Below, one piece after another: positions 17,218 to 25,985 of a stretch of 64,000 nt of DNA. Below the pieces are notes generated by a model. That model was not told the origin of the DNA. It saw only the letters and a list, made by a program, of their open reading frames with translations, and made no database searches. Where the stretch lies: assembly GCF_002234575.2 (NCBI RefSeq), contig NZ_CP022464.2, positions 2,976,001 to 3,040,000 on the forward strand, given 5' to 3'. Position 1 is the stretch's first letter, and the number at the start of each line of letters is the position of its first letter. A program made the position numbers and the translations under genes. This DNA comes from Enterocloster bolteae. GTDB lineage: Bacteria > Bacillota > Clostridia > Lachnospirales > Lachnospiraceae.

Positions 17218-17551
17218 GAGACAGACAGGCAGCCGTTATGAGGAAACAGCGGCTGCCTTTTTAACAAGTAAGGGTTACCGCGTGCTGGAGCGGAATTTCC
17301 GGTGCCGCCAGGGAGAAATTGATTTGATTTGCCGCCATGGCAGGTACCTTGTTTTTGCAGAGGTAAAATACCGCTCCGGGCTGTCCATGGGAAGCCCGGC
17401 GGAGGCTGTTGACGCAAGGAAGCAGGAGCGCATACGGCGGGCAGCGGCCTTTTATCTGTACAGCCATGGAATGGGCGGGGACGTGCCCTGCCGGTTTGAC
17501 GTGGTGGGAATCCTGGGCAGTGACATTGAGCTGATACAGGATGCATTTTGA
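17210..17551 (+). CDS. YraN/UPF0102 family nuclease-like protein
   Basis: The 113-residue protein has the PD-(D/E)XK-like core of UPF0102: GSRYEETAAAFLTSKGYRVL, then GEIDLICRHGRYLVFAEVKY. Its exact role is unsettled; the fold resembles Holliday-junction resolvases. The ATG at 17210 overlaps the rnhB end and gives the normal family length. rnhB-yraN adjacency is widely conserved. Confidence 0.93.
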   Translation: MNKRQTGSRYEETAAAFLTSKGYRVLERNFRCRQGEIDLICRHGRYLVFAEVKYRSGLSMGSPAEAVDARKQERIRRAAAFYLYSHGMGGDVPCRFDVVGILGSDIELIQDAF

Positions 17552-17572
17552 GTATAAGGAGGCAATGGTGTT

Positions 17573-18427
17573 ATGGATATAAACTGGAGCTATAAGAACA
17601 AATCCCGCGTATTTGATACAAAAGAAAGTGCAGGCGTTCCCTACCTCTCATTTAAGGCGCTGGATGATACTGGGCTGGCCGTCAATGGTTTTTCCACCCG
17701 CATGGGCGGAGCCAGCAGGGGAAAATTTTCCACCATGAATTTCTCTTACAGCAGAGGAGACGCAGCGGAGGATGTGCTGGAAAACTTTACGCGTATGGCA
17801 GCCGCCCTGGGAGTGGAGCGGGACCGCATGGTGGTGTCCCACCAGACCCATACGGTCAACCTGCGCCGGGTGACGCTGGAGGATGCGGGAAAGGGTGTTG
17901 TAAGGGAACGGGATTACAGGGACATCGACGGTCTGATTACCGATGTGCCGGGGCTTACCCTGGTGACCTTTTATGCGGACTGTGTGCCCCTGTACCTGTT
18001 GGATCCGGTAAACAGGGCCATTGGGCTCAGCCATTCCGGATGGAGGGGAACGGTTAAGCGCATGGGCCAGGTGACGGTGGATGCCATGAAGGAAGCCTTC
18101 GGCACAAAGCCGGAGGATCTGATTGCCTGTGTGGGTCCCAGCATCTGCCGGGACTGCTTTGAAGTGGGCGGTGAAGTGGTGGAGGAATTTAGGGAGGCCT
18201 TTGGGCCGGAACACCGGGAAGCGCTGTATTGCCAAGGAAAAAGGCCCGGAAAGTATCAGCTGGATTTGTGGAAGGCCAATGAAATCATTTTCCGCGAGGC
18301 AGGCATACGCCGGGAGAATATCCATATCACTAACATCTGCACCATGTGCAACAGCGATTATCTCTTTTCACACCGGAAAGTGGGGGAGGAGCGGGGAAAC
18401 CTGGCAGCGTTTCTGTGCCTTAAGTAG
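17573..18427 (+). CDS. pgeF: Laccase-domain / YlmD-YfiH family purine nucleoside phosphorylase (PgeF-like)
   Basis: The 284-residue protein has the three metal-site motifs of the family: SHQTHTVNL, ADCVPLYLLDP and GLSHSGWRGTVKRMG. It was formerly called a multicopper polyphenol oxidase; relatives phosphorylyse purine nucleosides or act on peptidoglycan precursors, and the sequence cannot choose. The start is preceded by AAGGAGG. It follows yraN by 21 bases. Confidence 0.92.
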   Translation: MDINWSYKNKSRVFDTKESAGVPYLSFKALDDTGLAVNGFSTRMGGASRGKFSTMNFSYSRGDAAEDVLENFTRMAAALGVERDRMVVSHQTHTVNLRRVTLEDAGKGVVRERDYRDIDGLITDVPGLTLVTFYADCVPLYLLDPVNRAIGLSHSGWRGTVKRMGQVTVDAMKEAFGTKPEDLIACVGPSICRDCFEVGGEVVEEFREAFGPEHREALYCQGKRPGKYQLDLWKANEIIFREAGIRRENIHITNICTMCNSDYLFSHRKVGEERGNLAAFLCLK

Positions 18428-18463
18428 CGTGAGGTCTGCGAAGGAGAAAGGAAGAGGGGCAAT

Positions 18464-19510
18464 ATGGATGTATTATTGGAGGAGTGGTCTCCTGTATGCA
18501 GCATACAGGCTGTTGTGGAGGACAACGGACAGGCGGTCTATTTCTACCTTTGGGTGAATCCCGGAAGCGAGAACGCAGAGATTCGCAACTGCTGGATCTG
18601 CAACCGGGTTCCGGCCATGGAAGATATGGATTATGAGGCCATGAAGATGGGAATGGCCCCGCGTATGCCCAGGGCATACGTGACCCATGATTCTGCGGGT
18701 ATCTGCCTGGACAGGGAAAAATTGTCCCTGGTCTGGTTTGAAGAGGGAGACGGTGCAGCCCTGTATGAGGACGGCAGGATGATTGCGGTTATTCCTGGCT
18801 GGGCCGACCGGGAATTTCCGGGATATTCCCTATACGCAAAGGGTATGGCGCCCTTTGCCTGGGAGCTTCAGGAGGCGCTGCCTGTTCTGGAACAGCGGAT
18901 GGAGCGCAGCCGGATGTACTGGGACATTATGAGGGGAGGATATTTTGAGACCATGCAGCAGGAACAGCTGGCTGCCATGGAAGCATTTTTTGGTCCCCAC
19001 AAAAAGTATTATGCCATTGACGGAGGCGGATTTCCGCCAAAGGCTCTGGTGACAGGAGAACGAAAGGGCAGCCAGTATGCGTTTACCCTTGGAAACGGGG
19101 CCCTGGCCCAGCCAAAGGTGGAACAGTATTTTCAGGATGAGACATGGAAATACCGCCGCATGGAACTGGGAGTGGCTTTTCCCAAGGGATGCAGCCAGGA
19201 AGGCATTATGGCCATGCTTAACTATACAGCGGCCCAGGCGTCCCTGCCATGGAAGGAACTGGGCTGGCTGGGACACGGCCATACCATTCCCTGCAGCGGA
19301 GTGGAAGGCTATGAAGGTGTTCTGCTTCTGAGCCCTGGCCTGTGCGGCGTACAGGAAGGCCCTGCCTATCCCATGTTCATGGACGAGCCCGTGAACCTGC
19401 TGTGGATGATGCTGCTTACCGGCGAAGAGTATGAACTGGTAAAGGAACAGGGGACGGATCCTATTTTGGAAAAGAAGGGCGCGGACCCGGCTGCCTGGAA
19501 CCTGGTGTGA
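18464..19510 (+). CDS. SUFU-like (suppressor-of-fused domain) protein, tentative
   Basis: This 348-residue cytoplasmic protein has no signal or membrane segment. The C-terminal half (GLGHGHTIPC region to EPVNLLWMMLLTGEEYELV) resembles the bacterial suppressor-of-fused family, with its hydrophobic strand and a closing segment before an acidic stretch. Bacterial SUFU proteins have no settled role, though some act as immunity proteins in polymorphic toxin systems. No toxin gene is beside it. It lies 36 bases after pgeF and ends the operon before a terminator. The N-terminal third is unassigned. Confidence 0.55.
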   Translation: MDVLLEEWSPVCSIQAVVEDNGQAVYFYLWVNPGSENAEIRNCWICNRVPAMEDMDYEAMKMGMAPRMPRAYVTHDSAGICLDREKLSLVWFEEGDGAALYEDGRMIAVIPGWADREFPGYSLYAKGMAPFAWELQEALPVLEQRMERSRMYWDIMRGGYFETMQQEQLAAMEAFFGPHKKYYAIDGGGFPPKALVTGERKGSQYAFTLGNGALAQPKVEQYFQDETWKYRRMELGVAFPKGCSQEGIMAMLNYTAAQASLPWKELGWLGHGHTIPCSGVEGYEGVLLLSPGLCGVQEGPAYPMFMDEPVNLLWMMLLTGEEYELVKEQGTDPILEKKGADPAAWNLV

Positions 19511-19527
19511 CCATAGAGAGAAACATA

Positions 19528-19582
19528 AAAAATGCACAGTCCCTTACGGCGGGCATTTCGCTGCCGTGGACTGTGCATTTTT
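19528..19582. terminator. Bidirectional terminator between the SUFU-like and PRPP-synthetase-like genes
   Basis: The stem AAAAATGCACAGTCC (19528-19542) pairs perfectly with GGACTGTGCATTTTT (19568-19582). A/T runs on both flanks let it serve both convergent genes. Confidence 0.85.
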
Positions 19583-19626
19583 GAATATTGATTGCCGGGT
19601 TAAATTTTCTGCATGGTGGCAGGGGG

Positions 19627-20835
19627 TTATACAAGCTTCTGGAAATACTCGTATCCGCCGTTCTGATGCTTCTGGACCAGCTTCTGAATCTTCTCCGTGG
19701 GAGAGAGGGAAGCGCTGATGGAGCGGTCATGGTTCAGGGAGTTGATGACAGCGGCCAGGTATTTGCTCATGTCGGCTTCCAGATACCATTCCCTGTTAAG
19801 CAGTTCCTGGGTACGGTAATTCAGGTTGGTGGTGATGACATAATCCAGATATCCCTGATGGTAGTACTCGTCAAATTTCTCAAGGCCGTTGGTAAAGAGA
19901 CCGAAGGTGCAGCAGACGATGACCTTGTCAGCCTTGTGTTCCTTTAACTCCTTACAGGTGTCCAGCATGCTTTCGCCGGAGGAAATCATGTCGTCAATAA
20001 TAAGTACGGTTTTGCCTTCTACGGAAGAGCCCAGGAATTCATGCGCCACAATTGGATTGCGGCCGCCAATTACCTGGGAATAATCCCTGCGTTTATAGAA
20101 CATACCCATATCCACACCCAGGTTGTTGGCAAGGTATACGGCGCGGTTCATGGCTCCCTCGTCCGGACTGACCACCATTAAGTGTTCCTTGTCAATGCGG
20201 ATGTTGGAATCATGGGAAAAGAGGGCCTTTACAAACTGATACGTGGGCATGAAATTGTCAAAGCCAATCAGCGGAATGGCGTTTTGTACCCGGGGATCGT
20301 GGGCGTCAAAGGTGATGATGTTTTCCATGCCTAAGGCTGCCAGTTCCTCTAAAGCCATGGCGCAGTCCAGAGATTCGCGTTTGTTGCGCTTGTGCTGGCG
20401 GCTTTCATATAGGAAGGGCATGACCACATTGACCCTGTGGGCGGTTGCGGAGCAGGCCCCGATAATCCGCTTCAAATCCTGAAAATGGTCGTCCGGCGAC
20501 ATGTGGTTGGTATAACCGCTTACCGTGTAGGGAATGCTGTAATTCATCACATCCACCATGACAAAAACATCTGTGCCCCTTACGGATTCATTGATGACAG
20601 CTTTGCCCTCGCCTGTTCCGAATCTGGGACAGCTGCAGTGAAGCAGATAGGAATCCACGTCGTACCCGCGGTAGTGAAGGTCCTCCTTGCGGCGCATCAG
20701 TTCCTCTATATCATTGCGCCTGAATTGTACAATATGGTCGTTCACCTTGGCTGCAAGATCCTTACAGCTTTCCAGTGCAGCGATTTTTAAAGGCGCTACG
20801 GGAAGGGAATCTTTGAATACAAAATTGTTAGCCAT
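19627..20835 (-). CDS. Ribose-phosphate pyrophosphokinase-like protein (divergent, long)
   Basis: The 402-residue protein is a PRPP-synthetase relative, longer than the usual 310-320. The flexible-loop KRR (FYKRRDYSQ), a PRPP-loop equivalent (VLIIDDMISSGESML) and an ATP-site-like FDAHDPRVQNAIP are present. The canonical RQDRK and DTGGT forms are changed to SRQHKRNKR and SSGES, and the N-terminus has an extra stretch. It may be the organism's working PRPP synthetase or a paralogue; I see no second copy in this window. It is transcribed alone on the minus strand. Confidence 0.85.
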   Translation of the reverse strand: MANNFVFKDSLPVAPLKIAALESCKDLAAKVNDHIVQFRRNDIEELMRRKEDLHYRGYDVDSYLLHCSCPRFGTGEGKAVINESVRGTDVFVMVDVMNYSIPYTVSGYTNHMSPDDHFQDLKRIIGACSATAHRVNVVMPFLYESRQHKRNKRESLDCAMALEELAALGMENIITFDAHDPRVQNAIPLIGFDNFMPTYQFVKALFSHDSNIRIDKEHLMVVSPDEGAMNRAVYLANNLGVDMGMFYKRRDYSQVIGGRNPIVAHEFLGSSVEGKTVLIIDDMISSGESMLDTCKELKEHKADKVIVCCTFGLFTNGLEKFDEYYHQGYLDYVITTNLNYRTQELLNREWYLEADMSKYLAAVINSLNHDRSISASLSPTEKIQKLVQKHQNGGYEYFQKLV

Positions 20836-20985
20836 GATAGCTTTGCTCCTTTGGAATCATCATTTGTTTGGGAATATCACATATGATTTATACCATTTCC
20901 CTTTGACCGGGTCAAGGGGTTGATACTATTTCGTCAAAAAAAACAAGACATTTCCACAAACATTTTTTAGAAAATTAACTTTGCA

Positions 20986-21014
20986 TTTACAAAAATAAGT
21001 TATATTGCTATGAT
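20986..21014 (+). promoter_or_regulatory. Promoter of the DUF6472-der-plsY-gpsA operon
   Basis: TTTACA (20986-20991) and TATGAT (21009-21014) with a 17-base spacer in an AT-rich divergent gap. Confidence 0.6.
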
Positions 21015-21105
21015 AGAGGTTAATAAGAAAGTGCTTTACAAGTCAGGTCCGGTATAGTAAAATCAAGCGGATGCGAAGAATTTGTGTTAAAGGATATGGA
21101 TTCAG

Positions 21106-21300
21106 ATGAAACCTGGAAAGAACAAAAAGACCAGCTGTGAGTGCTGCGGCAATTACGTATATGATGAGGAAAATGATTACTATATCTGTGAAGTGAATCT
21201 GGACGAGGATGAGATGGGGCGCTTTTTAAGAGGTACTGTTAGCGCATGTCCTTATTACCAGTCCGATGATGAATACCGGATTGTGCGCAGGCAGATGTGA
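21106..21300 (+). CDS. Small cysteine-rich DUF6472-type protein
   Basis: The 64-residue protein carries CECCGNYVYDEE near the N-terminus and later CEVN and ACPYY cysteines, suggesting a small zinc-binding fold. It matches a short conserved family found in Clostridia (DUF6472, from memory) of unknown function. It lies 32 bases upstream of der and is presumably co-transcribed with it. Confidence 0.8.
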   Translation: MKPGKNKKTSCECCGNYVYDEENDYYICEVNLDEDEMGRFLRGTVSACPYYQSDDEYRIVRRQM

Positions 21301-21332
21301 CGGAAGGTCATGAATGAGGAGGTTATAAAAAC

Positions 21333-22661
21333 ATGAGTAAACCAATAGTTGCAATCGTAGGCAGGCCCAATGTGGGAAAGTCTACGTTGTTTAATGTCAT
21401 AGCAGGAGATACCATTTCCATTGTAAAGGACACGCCGGGCGTGACCAGGGACCGGATTTACGCGGACTGCGACTGGCTGAATATGAATTTCACGCTGATT
21501 GACACCGGAGGTATCGAGCCGGATTCCAAGGATATCATCCTTTCCCAGATGCGGGAGCAGGCGGAGATTGCCATTTCTACTGCGGATGTGATTATTTTTA
21601 TCGTGGATGTGCGTCAGGGACTGGTGGATTCGGATTCAAAGGTGGCTGATTTGCTGCGCAAATCCCACAAGCCGGTGGTGCTGGCTGTGAACAAGGTGGA
21701 CAGCGTTGCCAAGTACGGCAATGACGTCTACGAGTTTTACAATCTGGGAATCGGAGAGCCTGTCGCTGTATCGGCTGCTTCGCGGCTGGGAATTGGTGAT
21801 CTGCTGGACGAAGTGGTGAAGCACTTTGACTCGGAGCAGATGGAGGAAGAAGAGGACGAGCGTCCGAGAATCGCTGTGGTAGGCAAGCCGAATGTGGGAA
21901 AGTCTTCCATTATTAATAAGCTTGTGGGCGAGAACCGCGTCATTGTGTCGGATATAGCAGGCACTACCAGGGATGCGGTGGATACGGAGGTTATCCATGA
22001 AGGAACCCCTTATGTATTCATAGATACGGCCGGCCTGCGCCGCAAGAGCAAGATAAAGGAAGAACTGGAGCGCTACAGCATTATCCGTACCGTGTCCGCC
22101 GTGGAACGGGCCGATGTGGTGGTTGTGGTCATAGACGCCACGGAAGGCGTCACGGAGCAGGATGCCAAGATTGCCGGAATCGCCCATGAGAGAGGCAAGG
22201 GAATCATTGTAGCCGTAAATAAATGGGATGCCATCGAGAAAACGGACAAGACCATATACGAATATACCAGAAAAATCAAGGAGGTCCTGTCCTTCATCCC
22301 ATACGCGGAATATCTCTTTATATCCGCGGCAACAGGACAGCGTCTGACCAAGCTTTTTGAGATGATTGACGTGGTGCGCCAGAACCAGAACCTGAGGGTG
22401 GCCACCGGCGTTCTCAACGAAATCATGACAGAGGCAGTGGCCATGCAGCAGCCGCCTTCCGACAAGGGAAAACGGCTTAAGATTTACTATATGACCCAGG
22501 TGGCGGTAAAGCCTCCAACCTTTGTGATCTTTGTAAACGACAAGGAACTGATGCATTTTTCTTATACCAGGTATCTGGAGAACCAGATCAGAAATGCCTT
22601 CGGCTTTAAAGGGACATCCCTAAAATTCCTTGTCAGGGAACGAAAAGGAAAAGAGCAGTAG
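21333..22661 (+). CDS. der: Ribosome-associated GTPase Der (EngA)
   Basis: The 442-residue protein has two tandem G domains, each with a Walker A: GRPNVGKST (near residue 9) and GKPNVGKSS (near 184). NKVD and NKWD G4 motifs and a C-terminal KH-like domain follow (about 350-435). It is needed for 50S assembly. The der-plsY-gpsA order is a conserved Firmicute cluster. Confidence 0.98.
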   Translation: MSKPIVAIVGRPNVGKSTLFNVIAGDTISIVKDTPGVTRDRIYADCDWLNMNFTLIDTGGIEPDSKDIILSQMREQAEIAISTADVIIFIVDVRQGLVDSDSKVADLLRKSHKPVVLAVNKVDSVAKYGNDVYEFYNLGIGEPVAVSAASRLGIGDLLDEVVKHFDSEQMEEEEDERPRIAVVGKPNVGKSSIINKLVGENRVIVSDIAGTTRDAVDTEVIHEGTPYVFIDTAGLRRKSKIKEELERYSIIRTVSAVERADVVVVVIDATEGVTEQDAKIAGIAHERGKGIIVAVNKWDAIEKTDKTIYEYTRKIKEVLSFIPYAEYLFISAATGQRLTKLFEMIDVVRQNQNLRVATGVLNEIMTEAVAMQQPPSDKGKRLKIYYMTQVAVKPPTFVIFVNDKELMHFSYTRYLENQIRNAFGFKGTSLKFLVRERKGKEQ

Positions 22662-22685
22662 GTGTAAGGAAAGGGGGATTAAGGA

Positions 22686-23327
22686 GTGGAACAGATTATA
22701 TGTTTGGCCATGGGATATGTCTTTGGTTTATTCCAGACCGGTTTCATTTACGGCAGGTCCAAGGGAATTGATATACGCCAGCACGGCAGCGGCAATTCGG
22801 GAAGCACCAATGCCCTGCGCGTTATGGGAGTAAAGGCAGGTCTCATTGTATTCATGGGTGATTTCCTGAAAACGGTGATACCCTGCTTCCTGGTAAGGAT
22901 TCTTTTCCGGTCCCAGCCGGGGTATATCTATGTGCTGATACTCTGTGCGGGCTTCGGCGTCATACTGGGCCATAATTTTCCTTTTTATCTTAAGTTTAAA
23001 GGCGGTAAGGGGATTGCGGCAACAGCAGGCATCATGTTTTCGCTGGACTGGCGGCTGACAGCTGTCTGCCTGCTGGCCTTTGTTCTTATCGTGGCGGTGA
23101 CCAGGTATGTGTCCCTGGGCTCCCTGGTGGTGTCCGCTATTTTCCTGTGCTGGAACATCTATTTCGGCCATTTGGGGGCTTACGGGCTGGCACCCGAGGC
23201 CAGACCCCAGTTCTACGCTGTTTCTGCGGTTATAGCGGCCATGGCTTTCTGGAGGCACAGGGCGAATATCGTCAGACTGGTACAGGGCAGGGAGAACAAG
23301 GTAGGCGCTAAGAAAAAGACAGAGTAG
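22686..23327 (+). CDS. plsY: Acyl-phosphate:glycerol-3-phosphate acyltransferase PlsY
   Basis: The 213-residue inner-membrane enzyme makes lysophosphatidic acid from acyl-phosphate and glycerol-3-phosphate. The motifs GSGNSGSTNALRVMG, GHNFPFYLKFKGGKGIAAT and a late RHRANIVRL region are all present. The GTG at 22686 is the likely start, with AAGGAAAGGGGG upstream. It is followed by gpsA, which supplies its glycerol-3-phosphate substrate. Confidence 0.96.
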   Translation: MEQIICLAMGYVFGLFQTGFIYGRSKGIDIRQHGSGNSGSTNALRVMGVKAGLIVFMGDFLKTVIPCFLVRILFRSQPGYIYVLILCAGFGVILGHNFPFYLKFKGGKGIAATAGIMFSLDWRLTAVCLLAFVLIVAVTRYVSLGSLVVSAIFLCWNIYFGHLGAYGLAPEARPQFYAVSAVIAAMAFWRHRANIVRLVQGRENKVGAKKKTE

Positions 23328-23369
23328 TATACAAAGGACAGTAAAAAACAATTAATGGACGGTGAGGTT

Positions 23370-24383
23370 ATGGCATCAATCGGTGTAATCGGATCAGGCA
23401 CATGGGGCACAGCCCTGTCAGTTTTACTTAACGGCAATGGACATACGGTACAGATATGGTCCGCCATTCCGCAGGAGATAGCGGAACTAAAGGAGACACG
23501 TATCCACCGCAATCTTCCTGAGGTAAAGATCCCGGAAGCAATCGGGCTTACGGATGACCTTGAGGAGGCTATGAGGGATAAGGACCTTCTGGTACTGGCT
23601 GTTCCCTCGGTTTTTGTGAGGCAGACATCACAAAGGATGAAGCCCTACATAAAGCAGGGCCAGGTGATAACAAACGTGGCAAAGGGAATCGAGGAGAAGA
23701 GCCTCATGACCCTGTCCCAGATTATTGAGGAGGAGCTGCCGGAGGCTGAGGTGACGGTCCTTTCAGGGCCCAGCCATGCGGAGGAAGTGAGCAGGGGCCT
23801 CCCCACCACATGTGTGGCCGGCGCCCATAAGCGCAGCGTGGCTGAATTTGTCCAGGGAATCTTCATGAGCGAGGTATTCCGCGTGTATACCAGCCCTGAT
23901 GTGCTGGGAATTGAGCTGGGAGGCGCCCTTAAAAATGTGATTGCCCTGGCCGCCGGTATGGCCGACGGTCTGGGATACGGCGACAACACCAAGGCTGCCC
24001 TCATTACCAGGGGAATCGCGGAGATATCCCGCCTGGGCATTGACATGGGCGGACGGATGGAGACATTTGCCGGACTTACAGGCATAGGGGATTTAATTGT
24101 GACCTGTGCCAGCATGCACAGCCGCAACCGCAGGGCAGGCATCCTGATTGGCCGGGGCTATACCATGGAGGAAGCCATGGCAGAGGTAAAGATGGTGGTG
24201 GAGGGTGTGTATTCCGCCAAGGCGGCTCTGGCGCTGTCGCAGCAGTACAAGGTGTCCATGCCGATTGTGGAACAGGTCAATGCCATCCTGTTCGGAGGCA
24301 TGCCTGCAAAGGAAGCGGTTCTGGAGCTGATGCTCAGGGATAAGCGTATCGAAAACTCGGATTTGGAGTGGTCGGAAGAATAA
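23370..24383 (+). CDS. gpsA: Glycerol-3-phosphate dehydrogenase [NAD(P)+]
   Basis: The 337-residue enzyme makes sn-glycerol-3-phosphate for lipid synthesis. A Rossmann GSGTWGTA lies near the N-terminus, and VLSGPSHAEEVSRGLPT and the catalytic ELGGALKNVIALAAG are conserved. The ATG at 23370 gives the family-typical start; an upstream in-frame ATG at 23355 adds five residues and cannot be excluded because neither has an ideal ribosome site. It forms a biosynthetic pair with plsY. Confidence 0.96.
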   Translation: MASIGVIGSGTWGTALSVLLNGNGHTVQIWSAIPQEIAELKETRIHRNLPEVKIPEAIGLTDDLEEAMRDKDLLVLAVPSVFVRQTSQRMKPYIKQGQVITNVAKGIEEKSLMTLSQIIEEELPEAEVTVLSGPSHAEEVSRGLPTTCVAGAHKRSVAEFVQGIFMSEVFRVYTSPDVLGIELGGALKNVIALAAGMADGLGYGDNTKAALITRGIAEISRLGIDMGGRMETFAGLTGIGDLIVTCASMHSRNRRAGILIGRGYTMEEAMAEVKMVVEGVYSAKAALALSQQYKVSMPIVEQVNAILFGGMPAKEAVLELMLRDKRIENSDLEWSEE

Positions 24384-24387
24384 AAAA

Positions 24388-24422
24388 TAGGGGAAGGGAA
24401 CCAGAAATGGTGCCTTCCCCTA
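24388..24422 (+). other. Stem-loop after gpsA
   Basis: TAGGGGAAGG (24388-24397) pairs with CCTTCCCCTA (24413-24422). A-runs lie on both sides and no T-run follows on the plus strand, so it is a weak terminator candidate, or an mRNA-stabilising hairpin. Confidence 0.45.
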
Positions 24423-24499
24423 AAAAATAGCCTGTTTTTGGCGGATTATACCTGCTTTGGCTCTAATTTTTCGGTATATCGTCGAAAATAAACCATAAT

Positions 24500-24509
24500 T
24501 TTCATGAAA
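24500..24509. promoter_or_regulatory. Perfect palindrome abutting the livJ promoter
   Basis: TTTCATGAAA lies three bases upstream of the -35 box, in an AATTTTCATGAAAC context that loosely recalls a CodY site but is off by one base in spacing. Confidence 0.3.
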
Positions 24510-24512
24510 CGA

Positions 24513-24541
24513 TTGACAAACCCATTCGGACTACCTATAAT
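24513..24541 (+). promoter_or_regulatory. Consensus promoter of livJ
   Basis: Perfect TTGACA (24513-24518), a 17-base spacer and perfect TATAAT (24536-24541). Confidence 0.85.
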
Positions 24542-24583
24542 ATAGAAAGCTTTATATTTTAAAGGCAAGAGGAGGAACTAATT

Positions 24584-25822
24584 ATGAAGAAGAGATTTTT
24601 AAGTCTGGGCCTGGCAGCCGTTATGGCTATGTCATTGACAGCATGCGGCGGTTCCAATACGGCAGAGACCACAAAAGCAGCAGAGACTACTGCGGCAGAT
24701 GCAAAAGCAGAGGGAAGCGAGGCAGCGGATACCGCAGCAACTGACGCAGGTGCGGCAGGCGGCGTGTTCAAGATTGGCGGCATCGGTCCTGTAACCGGCG
24801 GTGCGGCTGTGTACGGCGTGGCTGTACAGCACGGCGCAGAGCTGGCAGTAAAGGAAATCAATGAGGCCGGAGGAATAAACGGCGCACAGATTGAATTCAA
24901 CTTCCAGGACGACGAGCATGACGCAGAGAAGTCTGTCAATGCTTATAATACATTAAAGGACTGGGGTATGCAGGTGCTGATGGGCACGGTTACCTCCGCT
25001 CCATGTATCGCAGTTGCAGATAAGACAGCAGCTGACAACATGTTCCAGATTACACCATCCGGTTCCGCTGTAGAGTGTGCGGCTAACCCCAACGTATTCC
25101 GTATCTGCTTCTCCGATCCGGACCAGGGCGCTGCATCCGCTAAGTACATAGGCGAGAACAAGCTGGCTTCCAAGGTTGCTGTTATCTATGACAGCTCCGA
25201 CGTATATTCCAGCGGTATCTATGAGAAGTTCGCGGAAGAGTCCGCAAACCAGGGTATTGAGATTGTTGCAGCCGAGGCATTTACCGCTGACAGCAACAAG
25301 GATTTCTCCACCCAGTTACAGAAGGCCAAGGATGCAGGCGCTGAGCTGGTGTTCCTGCCAATTTACTATACCGAGGCTTCCCTGATCCTTCAGCAGGCCA
25401 GCACCATGGGCTTTGCACCGCAGTTCTTCGGATGCGACGGCATGGACGGTATCCTTCAGGTTCAGAACTTTGACACCAAGCTGGCAGAGGGACTTATGCT
25501 CCTGACACCATTCGCGGCAGATGCTACCGATGACCTGACCGTTAAGTTTGTTGAGAGCTACAAGGCTGCTTACAACGAGGTTCCGGTACAGTTTGCAGCA
25601 GATGCATACGATGCAATCTACGCTATCAAGGCTGCTATTGAGGACGCCAATGTAACTCCTGATGCAGACGCCAGCACGATTTGTGACGCGTTAAAGGCAT
25701 CCATGCTGAATATCAAATTAGACGGCCTGACCGGCGAGGGCATGACCTGGACTGAGGACGGCGAGCCTCACAAGGCGCCTAAGGCTGTTAAGGTAGTGGA
25801 CGGAGCTTACTCTGCAATGTAA
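24584..25822 (+). CDS. livJ: Branched-chain amino acid ABC transporter substrate-binding lipoprotein
   Basis: The 412-residue protein has a lipoprotein signal peptide ending in the lipobox LTAC-GGS (Cys22). A Thr/Ala/Glu-rich linker (about 25-60) is followed by a periplasmic-binding-protein type I domain (GPVTGGAAVYGVAVQHGAEL). It captures leucine, isoleucine, valine or related ligands outside the membrane. A consensus promoter drives it, and a terminator separates it from the permease genes, which would give more binding protein than permease. Confidence 0.93.
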   Translation: MKKRFLSLGLAAVMAMSLTACGGSNTAETTKAAETTAADAKAEGSEAADTAATDAGAAGGVFKIGGIGPVTGGAAVYGVAVQHGAELAVKEINEAGGINGAQIEFNFQDDEHDAEKSVNAYNTLKDWGMQVLMGTVTSAPCIAVADKTAADNMFQITPSGSAVECAANPNVFRICFSDPDQGAASAKYIGENKLASKVAVIYDSSDVYSSGIYEKFAEESANQGIEIVAAEAFTADSNKDFSTQLQKAKDAGAELVFLPIYYTEASLILQQASTMGFAPQFFGCDGMDGILQVQNFDTKLAEGLMLLTPFAADATDDLTVKFVESYKAAYNEVPVQFAADAYDAIYAIKAAIEDANVTPDADASTICDALKASMLNIKLDGLTGEGMTWTEDGEPHKAPKAVKVVDGAYSAM

Positions 25823-25868
25823 TCTGCCGCCTTTTAAATCCGGCCAGAACCAACCAGAAAACCCAACA

Positions 25869-25899
25869 GAGGGTTGTCACTATGACAACCCTCTTGTTT
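25869..25899 (+). terminator. Terminator/attenuator between livJ and livH
   Basis: GAGGGTTGTCA (25869-25879) pairs perfectly with TGACAACCCTC (25883-25893) around a 3-base loop, followed by TTGTTT. Position inside the liv cluster suggests partial termination. Confidence 0.85.
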
Positions 25900-25922
25900 A
25901 TAGTAACGATATATGATATAAT
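25894..25922 (+). promoter_or_regulatory. Internal promoter for livHMGF
   Basis: TTGTTT (25894-25899) and TATAAT (25917-25922) with a 17-base spacer. The -35 box coincides with the T-tract of the livJ terminator. Confidence 0.5.
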
Positions 25923-25985
25923 TTTGAATAATCTGTCGCTTTATAGCGATAAACTAAAAAAGACTTCAGACGAAGAGGTGTAGGT

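Noticed and set aside
21636..22556. 306-codon minus-strand frame across der
   Set aside because: Antisense to der, with no independent start signal or recognisable protein features.
24388..24422. Hairpin after gpsA as a strong terminator
   Set aside because: No T-tract follows on the plus strand, so it is listed only as a stem-loop.
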